Of a stretch of DNA of 60,000 bases, positions 54,345-60,000 are shown piece after piece. Both the position numbers and the translations under genes were made by a program. Within the stretch, counting starts at the first letter, position 1. Each line of letters starts with the position of its first letter. The notes under the pieces were generated by a model. The model searched no databases, was not told the origin of the DNA, and was given only the letters and a program-made list of their open reading frames with translations. This stretch comes from Adiantum capillus-veneris (Eukaryota; Streptophyta; Polypodiopsida; Polypodiales; Pteridaceae). The stretch covers positions 84,149,025 through 84,209,024 of the forward strand of contig CM043958.1 in the NCBI GenBank assembly GCA_014529385.2, in the 5' to 3' direction.

Positions 54345-55102
54345 CAGAGATGAATACCTTGAATGCTACCTTGGAAAGTAGCAACAGGGTTTTACTGAAC
54401 AGAGTCACAGCCTGTAAAAGAGTGGAGGAAAGAATTAGGGAGATGTCTGATGAAGAGCTGGATGTGGATGGCTGGTATTTGGCATCAGTGGATGTCAATC
54501 AAATGCAGGTAGAAATGAGAGATTACATGAAGGGGATCTGGGAGCATATTAAAGTAAAAATGTATGATGTTGTCAACAAGCCCTACCAAGTGTTTGCAGA
54601 AGAGGAAATGAAGGAGGAGAATGTGTTAATGGAGAAGCAGAATTCTGAGCTCAAACAATAGTGTACTAACCTGACACAACAGTTGGAGACTTTGAAGGCA
54701 AAGTTGCAGCAGCAAGGAGAAAATCAACCTGACCAGGTGATTATTACTAAAGATTCTGACATGTTTGCAGGGATTAAGGATGCAGCTACCATTCAGGAGC
54801 ATGTTCCTGAAGATTCAGGGGGACCAGTAATTGCAAGAAAAGATAAAGTTGTTGAAGTGAAGGATCTGGAGGTTGCTGGAGAGGAGCATAGCTTAAAGGA
54901 TTCAGTTCAGAACATTGTGGCTGAGATACTTTCTCAGGAGACAGAGAGTGCTAAGGAAGCAGTTACAGTTCAAGTGGAGGAAGATTTTGAAGAGCCTGAC
55001 AAAGAAGCTGTGACTGCAGCAACAATTTTACAGGGAATTGAAGCTAAAGATAACCTGGAGGAGGATTTGACTAATCAAGGGATGGGTTCTCACAAGGTTT
55101 GA
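54305..55102 (+). pseudogene. Post-integrase accessory ORF of G, coiled-coil C-terminal part
   Basis: It continues the coiled coil in another phase (VSVLQDQMTEMNTLNATLES, then NSELKQ-stop-CTNLTQQLETLKAKLQQQ), with a TAG at 54659-54661 where CAG would fit. The last 140 residues are acidic and Val/Glu-rich (EVKDLEVAGEEH; DFEEPDKEAVTAA). A self-associating, perhaps structural protein is a guess from the coiled coils. Confidence 0.65.
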
Positions 55103-55129
55103 GAAACCTTGCCCACCAGGTGTGCCAGG

Positions 55130-55260
55130 TGTTAGTGCCTGATTTATCAGGGATTTCAGGGCAGTCAGGCTATTACTTTTTGAACTGTAACTAAAACCTT
55201 TATCTTTGAACCTTAGGGATAAGTGAACATGTTATTTGTTATGGCAATGTGTGCCTAGCA
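55130..55260 (+). repeat. 3' LTR of element G, internally deleted
   Basis: 131 bp: the first about 107 and last about 30 bases of the 5' LTR, joined across a 265-bp deletion after GTGAACATG. It is followed by the GTAGG duplication. Two substitutions relative to the 5' LTR are seen. Confidence 0.88.
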
Positions 55261-55265
55261 GTAGG

Positions 55266-56426
55266 CTTGACCTCTATTGCCACTTGATAGCTTGTCTTGA
55301 TGACCATTGTTGAAGATTCAGGCTCGTTTTCAAAGACTTGTGCCCATGGCTTGGACAAAATCAAGTGTGTTCCCATTTGTCGAGAATCTATCACCAAGAA
55401 ATTTTCTTTGACATTCTGCGAGTGTAATTGGAGAGTAGCTTCTGCAATCCCCATACTTATAACATCCACTTCAGGTGAGAGATTTACCTTTATCTGAATA
55501 TCATAAAGCTTTGGCTTACATAGAAGTAACCACATGCCATATGACATGACATTAGTCATGGAATTTGTATCAATTTCTGCCATAAAATTCATCTTGACTC
55601 CGTCTTGTGCACTTAGCAAAAACTTGATCTTCTTTGGTACTAGATTGCCTGTGTTCTCTTGAGTGACTTGAGCAATCTTTGGCCTGGACTCCTTGTCATC
55701 TTCTTCTTCATTGTTCACACTTCTGAGTTCATCTGTGTGTTCTAGCTCCTGCTTGACCACCATTTCCTCTGATATGTCTTTTGGAGAGACAAAATCAGCA
55801 TTTGGTTCCTGTAGAGTCATAGGCTCTTCTTCCTCGACTTCAACTGTTGAAATGTCACCAATAGTGTCTGAACTTCCTGTCAATTGCTGCACCTCTTCTT
55901 TGATTGATTCCAAGTCTTCATATTGCTCATTTGTAGGCGTTGGACCTGAAGCATCTTCTTTGGATCTTAGCCCTTCTTCCTGCAACTTTTCTTTGTTGAC
56001 TTGCGGCTCCTCCTTTGTACTATGCATTCGAGTTGGACAGTTTGTAATCAAGTGTGTTATCGCACACTGATCGCAAAGAGCACCTATTTCTATATGACCA
56101 GTATTCGGGCTAGGTGTTTGGTTTTGTGCTATCCCCATAGCTAATAACCCTGTTTCGAACTCATACTCAGATTCTTCATCTGTCTCACCCAGAACCCTTA
56201 GCATGTAGTAGGGGACTATGTCATACCCATTCTCATCGCAAAATTTTGTTGGTGTGGTCTCATTAAGACAGACATCCGAAGTAGCCAATATCTGAGTCCA
56301 CTCTAGCGGTTCTAACGCCTCTTCTGGAAAAGGTTCTCTTATGTAAGCATCATCTTCTAAGACCCTCTCTAAGGCATTCTCATTTCTCCCAAAGTCACTA
56401 CACTCCGATGCTCCGCACATCCATAT
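55266..56426 (-). pseudogene. Accessory frame of F: fourth zinc knuckle and second protease-like domain
   Basis: It follows the gag-protease frame in phase after one TAA. An acidic N-terminal region with YDIVPYYMLRVLGETDEESE precedes a knuckle CDQCAITHLITNC (CX2CX3HX4C; about 56037-56075) and a long Glu-rich linker. The protease-like domain (about 55330-55660) shows AEIDTNSMTNVMSYGMWLLL (Asp at 55570-55572) and LILSKPWAQVFENE, in parallel to ALLDTSA and NLGRTWM of element C. The Gly of the active-site triad is Asn. The frame runs into G at 55265 and resumes at 46106. Confidence 0.8.
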
Positions 56427-59400
56427 TTATTTCTTTTTGCCCATCCACGGATGGTCTGTTGATCCAGTTTGTGTTGCAGAATCAAAATCTTCCACGGGCG
56501 TTCTAGTTACATCCTGGTAACTATGATTTCTCATATTTACACATGTTGTGGTTTCAGCATGTCTCAAGTATAGATAATCATAACCCCAATCTTGTACCAT
56601 CTTGAGTTGCCTCATGAATGGTCTTCCAAGGATGATTTCATAGTTATTTTTCTTGCCAAAGTCAACTATGGCAAAAGTATGCGCATACTCTATACCACAA
56701 GAAGACACCACTATCGCTTCTAGCAATCCCATGGGTCTTTCCACATGCCCATCCACTAACTTTAATTTTATTCTGGTTGTTCTAAAGGCGGGCCTACCCC
56801 ATTTCTCCCATATTCGCTTTGTTGCTATGGCAATTCCTGCTCCGCTGTCAAGTATAGCTTTCGTTTCAATCCCATTGTACTCGACAGGCAAAGTGGCATT
56901 ACCATCTTCTCCTTCATGGTACTCTCCTACTTTGTTCAGAGGTACCGGTCTTACATTTGATCTAGGCTTCTCGATCTCATCTAGCTCTTTTTCTAGGAAC
57001 CTTAACGGGATTTTGATCCCAATTTTTTCCAAGCATTTTCCTATATCCGTCCACATACTTGGCCTGATTTTCAAAAGTTCCGCCAACGTAATTGTGCACT
57101 TCACTGGTGTGGATAGCAAGTCAGTCATAATTTTTGTGTCCAATTCTTTTGTCCCTCCTAGCCTTTGTGATGGAACTCTCACAATCTCAGACTTTGCCTC
57201 AAAATCTCCCATGTATTGTGGCAAAGTTCTTAATGATGCAGGTCTACTGTCTTCGGAGGCTATCGATCCTACGTCACCATGATATGACCTCACATCAACA
57301 CTCATTTGTGGTCTATCTAATGTGATTTCAGAAAATGGTGCTGGTCCAGCATCCTCTTCTCTTTTTTGGGCATCTCGAACAGCCTTCCATAATTCCTCTG
57401 GCCACTGATCCTCAACTATAGGAACATAGGGTGGGAAATCCCTCATTGATTCATCTGTTGTATTTTTGAGTACCCTCGAGTCTTGCGACCTTGGCAGTGG
57501 TTCTTCCCTATGATCCACCTCTTCTCTAGGCAATTTGTCTCCTTTAATGCTCTCATCTTTGTGCACTGGGGTGACTATCCTATCGTTCACTTCTGGTCGA
57601 GGTGGTTCTAGCAATGCTTGAGCAGTTTTAATGAGCTGCTTACACATTTCTAGCCTCTGCTTCTCTAGTTCAGGATAAGGATAAGTCATCCATCTTTGTT
57701 CTAAGGTCTGTCTATTTGCCAATCTAGCCTCATAAGCCTGTAAAATCGCGTCTAAAGGCTCATTCACTTTGTCCACTAGGACAGATCCTCCTGAACTAGC
57801 ACTCTTGGGTGCTTCAGCTAGTTTAAGGGTTTCAACTTCCCTTTGCTGTGTCTGTTGCTCTTGAGTTGTTTCCAGCTCAGCTGTAACAGCCTTTTCTTCC
57901 CCTTTTTCCCTTTCTAGTCTCGCTTTCATTCTAGTCCTTCTTGCGCGTCTAGAGTTTCTACGGCTTTTGGAACTCTTACTAGTCTCTCCATCTGTAGGCT
58001 TCTGCTCTTGCACTTTTGCTTGTGCTCTTGTGACAACATTTACTGGAGCAACTTGCTTACTTTCATCTTCAAGTTGTTTAAGCACCTGCTCTTTTGCAAT
58101 GGTTTCTTGCTTTGTTGTTGTTGTCGTCTCTCCTTTTGTTGCGGCTCGTTCTTTCTCTGATTTGCTGGTAGAAGGAAAGGTAACATGTGGTTGCATTTTA
58201 ACTTTCTTTCTTGGATGCTTAGGACAATCCAAAATCATATGTGTGACTTCACACTCATTACAATATACATTTATCATGATATCATGGTGTGGACAATCCT
58301 TAATCAAGTGATCACTACTACCACATCTGTCACATGGACATATTGGTTGTTGTAGCAATACTTGATATTGACGTTGAAGTGGCCTCTGATCTACCACATT
58401 TCTTTCTATTTGAATCTCATGACTCACATATGCATTTCTAGCAGCTATGGGTCTTTTACTTAAGAACACTTGTTCCGCTAAAGGATGATATCTAGGCGGT
58501 TGAGACATAACATGCTCAAACCCTGGTGGAGTCTTAGGTCTATATTCAGGACAATGTTGTGTCGGATGGTCCCCTCCACATGTCATGCACCTGCGTCTTT
58601 GAGGAACTCTATAGGCTGGTACTTTGTCAGAGTGGTTGATGCGTTGCACCACATTATCTATGATTTGATCCTCAACATTTACTTGGTTTTGTCCTAGATT
58701 CCCTTTTTGATCCTCAAGATCAGCGTTTTTCTTTTCCTCACTCGCATCATTCATCTTCTTTTGACCCTCTTCATAGAATTTGCAATTGTCAACTAGGTCA
58801 ACTGCCGCTTTGGTCACCTCTTCCAAGGTTTGGTATCTTTTCATGTATAGGTCCTTTTGGAGATTCTCATTCCTAAGCCCTCTGATGAAGCATAGGATCT
58901 GACGTTCTGTCGTGGGTAACTCTTGGGTAGGACATCTAGCAACATATTGCTTGAAACGCAGTATTGCATGTCGCAATGTTTCTATTTTGCCTTGTTTAAA
59001 TTCCTGAATCTTAGGAAGGGTGTTATGTTTTATGCCCCTCTTGGTGAATTCTTGAACAAATTAATCCAACATTTTCTCAATGGTTGTGAACTCTCTCCGG
59101 TTCAATAGTTCAAACCATGCTTGTGCATTGTCCTCCAATGTAAGTCCAAAACCCTCATATTGCGTGTGGAAGTCCTCTACTCGTTCTGCTCGTAGGACTT
59201 ACTTGAAAGCCGAGACATGGGCGTATGGGTTTCCTATGCCATTGTACTTTCTATTTACCCATTTTCTTAGCTGAGATGGTCTTATACTTTGGGGTGAAAA
59301 GTATGGAACCATACTCCTCTCTGGTATCGTTTCATCTCTCGTTATCGCTCTAGGAGGAAATCCAGGTGGTGGTTCCCTCTTTGGAATTCTCTTAGAGGTT

Positions 59401-59453
59401 CCTGTGTTTGGTGGATGTATTTGAGGTCCTTCATTGACCAAATATCCACTCAT
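56427..59453 (-). pseudogene. gag-protease of element F
   Basis: Gag begins after MSGYLVNEGPQIHPP; stops at 59199-59201 and 59061-59063 interrupt the capsid region (AQAWFELLNRREFTTIEKM, LRHAILRFKQYVARCPTQEL, FIRGLRNENLQKDLYMK). Zinc knuckles: CMTCGGDHPTQHC, CDRCGSSDHLIKDC, CNECEVTHMILDC (about 58590, 58330, 58245). A long Lys/Glu/Gln-rich linker follows. The protease has the canonical Asp-Ser-Gly (KAILDSGAGIAIATKR near 56845) and EIILGRPFMRQLKMVQDW. It ends GKKK-TAA at 56427-56429, followed in frame by the accessory region. The protease active site is intact, unlike in the chromoviruses here. Confidence 0.88.
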
Positions 59454-59803
59454 CTCTAATTTGGTTCGCGGATTTGTGCTTTCTACAGCTCTATATTCTT
59501 GTCCATACTTGTCAACAAATAAAGATGTCCATTGTCGGTCGACCTCATATGTATAGACGTATAAGAGCTTGTACTCTGTCAGCTCATCTGGGTAAGGCTC
59601 TAAGCAACTGTAAATGTTGAATTGATTTCCATTAATATACGTCCTTCACTTTCATGGTTATACGTCCAAACTCTCTCCACAAAATTGGTCTTTATGTACT
59701 GTAGGTTTGGAAGATCTATTCTGGGCGGGTGCTCATCTATCTCTGCAATCCATGTGCTTGTATAAGCTAAGTCTGAGTCTGAGTCTGAGTCTGATGTAGA
59801 CAT
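59454..59803 (-). pseudogene. N-terminal part of F gag frame
   Basis: It opens MSTSDSDSDSDLAYTSTW from an ATG at 59803 and continues to INSTFTVA-stop at 59600. A second phase, YPDELTEYKLLYVYTYEVDR, then joins the gag frame at 59453, so one indel near 59610 separates them. Probably the true start of F's polyprotein. No known domain. Confidence 0.55.
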
Positions 59804-60000
59804 GAATTCTAGTCTTAACAGCTCTAGCTTGCTGTCGGAATACCTCTCTTAGTGTGTTCAAGTGTTTTGGTCAGGGAAAATCCAAAACTATGTCCAAAAC
59901 CGTGAGCGTTTTCTCACAATTCTCTCAAATTGTCGGTTTTAGACACCCTTGACTTTCGGATGCATTTTGAGGCCTTAAACAGCGTTTTTTTTTTGAAAAA
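59804..60000 (-). other. Leader of element F
   Basis: Upstream of the first ATG; no gene seen. A run of T (A in element sense) lies at the window edge. The 5' LTR and primer site should lie further right. Confidence 0.5.

Larger units (their letters stand above)
46112..55260 (+). mobile_element. Element G: non-chromovirus Ty3/gypsy retrotransposon with post-integrase ORF
   Basis: 9.1 kb, inserted in F with perfect GTAGG duplications. LTRs begin TGTTAGTGCCTGATTTATC and end CCTAACA / CCTAGCA. Gag, zinc knuckles, protease, reverse transcriptase, RNase H, integrase and a further frame all lie in one phase from 47241 to about 54315, broken only by in-frame stops. There is no chromodomain. I could not identify a primer binding site after 46507 or a polypurine tract before 55130. 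By nesting, it inserted later than F. Confidence 0.93.
42726..60000 (-). mobile_element. Element F: gag-protease-only Ty3/gypsy element, split by G
   Basis: A minus-strand element running off the right edge. Read from right to left: leader, gag, three zinc knuckles, protease, one stop, a fourth knuckle, a second protease-like domain, W-P-K modules, non-coding tail, polypurine tract, LTR. Removing element G plus one GTAGG restores a single frame across the gap. No reverse transcriptase, RNase H or integrase is present between the protease and the accessory region. It is related to C by sequence (FIRGLRNE in gag, ILGRPFM in the protease) but has a different LTR. Confidence 0.85.

Noticed and set aside
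53184-55102. Post-integrase ORF of G as an envelope gene
   Set aside because: No signal peptide, membrane segment or cleavage motif is visible; coiled coils alone do not support it.
56653-57282. 209-codon antisense ORF over F's protease region
   Set aside because: Shadow of the well-supported minus-strand gag-protease frame.
59600-59803. Homology between F's N-terminal frame and the upstream ORF of C
   Set aside because: Only a WTY motif and general composition are shared by eye; too weak to claim.
1-60000. Host genes, tRNA or rRNA genes
   Set aside because: All sizeable open frames are explained by retrotransposon proteins or their antisense; no cloverleaf or rRNA core sequence was noticed.

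Overview
This window is a block of nested long terminal repeat (LTR) retrotransposons from a plant nuclear genome. Evidence for a plant: LTRs of the TG...CA type with 5-bp target site duplications (TSDs), primer sites complementary to plant initiator tRNA-Met and tRNA-Asp, chromodomain-bearing Ty3/gypsy polyproteins (chromoviruses), and non-chromovirus Ty3/gypsy elements of the Athila/Tat (OTA) type. The stacking suggests a large, repeat-rich genome. The species cannot be read from the sequence; a non-angiosperm land plant is a low-confidence guess. I see no host gene, tRNA, rRNA or CRISPR array.

Left nest (1-29171). Chromovirus A (+) begins off the left edge and ends with a 3' LTR at 27580-29171. 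Chromovirus B (-), a copy of the same family, sits inside A at 2137-24506 with TSD CTAAC. Element C (+, Athila/Tat-like, 13.5 kb, tRNA-Asp primer site) sits inside B's gag at 8366-21833 with TSD CTTTC. C is the best preserved: one frame runs from 10702 to 18942 with only two TGA stops.

Middle (29172-35934). A 5'-truncated fragment of an L1-like LINE (ORF1 and the start of the ORF2 endonuclease) is followed by CT microsatellites. Next is D (+), an old, heavily decayed member of a divergent chromovirus subfamily, whose gag is split by a solo LTR (31441-33075).

Right nest (35935-60000). Chromovirus E (+) lies in D's integrase. It has lost its own integrase, and its 3' LTR is cut at 42725. From there F (-), a relative of C, runs to the right edge. 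F has gag, protease and a long downstream accessory frame but no reverse transcriptase or integrase. G (+, 46112-55260, TSD GTAGG), another non-chromovirus Ty3/gypsy element, is inserted in F's accessory frame; removing G restores F's frame exactly.

Most unusual content. C and F share an accessory region (after integrase in C, directly after gag-protease in F) made of a second, degenerate aspartic-protease-like domain followed by modules of the form W-I-P-x-x-L-L-x-x-Q-G-Y/F. They also share four zinc knuckles, three with the short spacing CX2CX3HX4C. G has a different post-integrase reading frame ending in coiled coils. All four chromovirus copies have lost the normal Asp-Ser/Thr-Gly triad of the protease. 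A and E share almost identical 3' ends, although E's two LTRs differ from each other.
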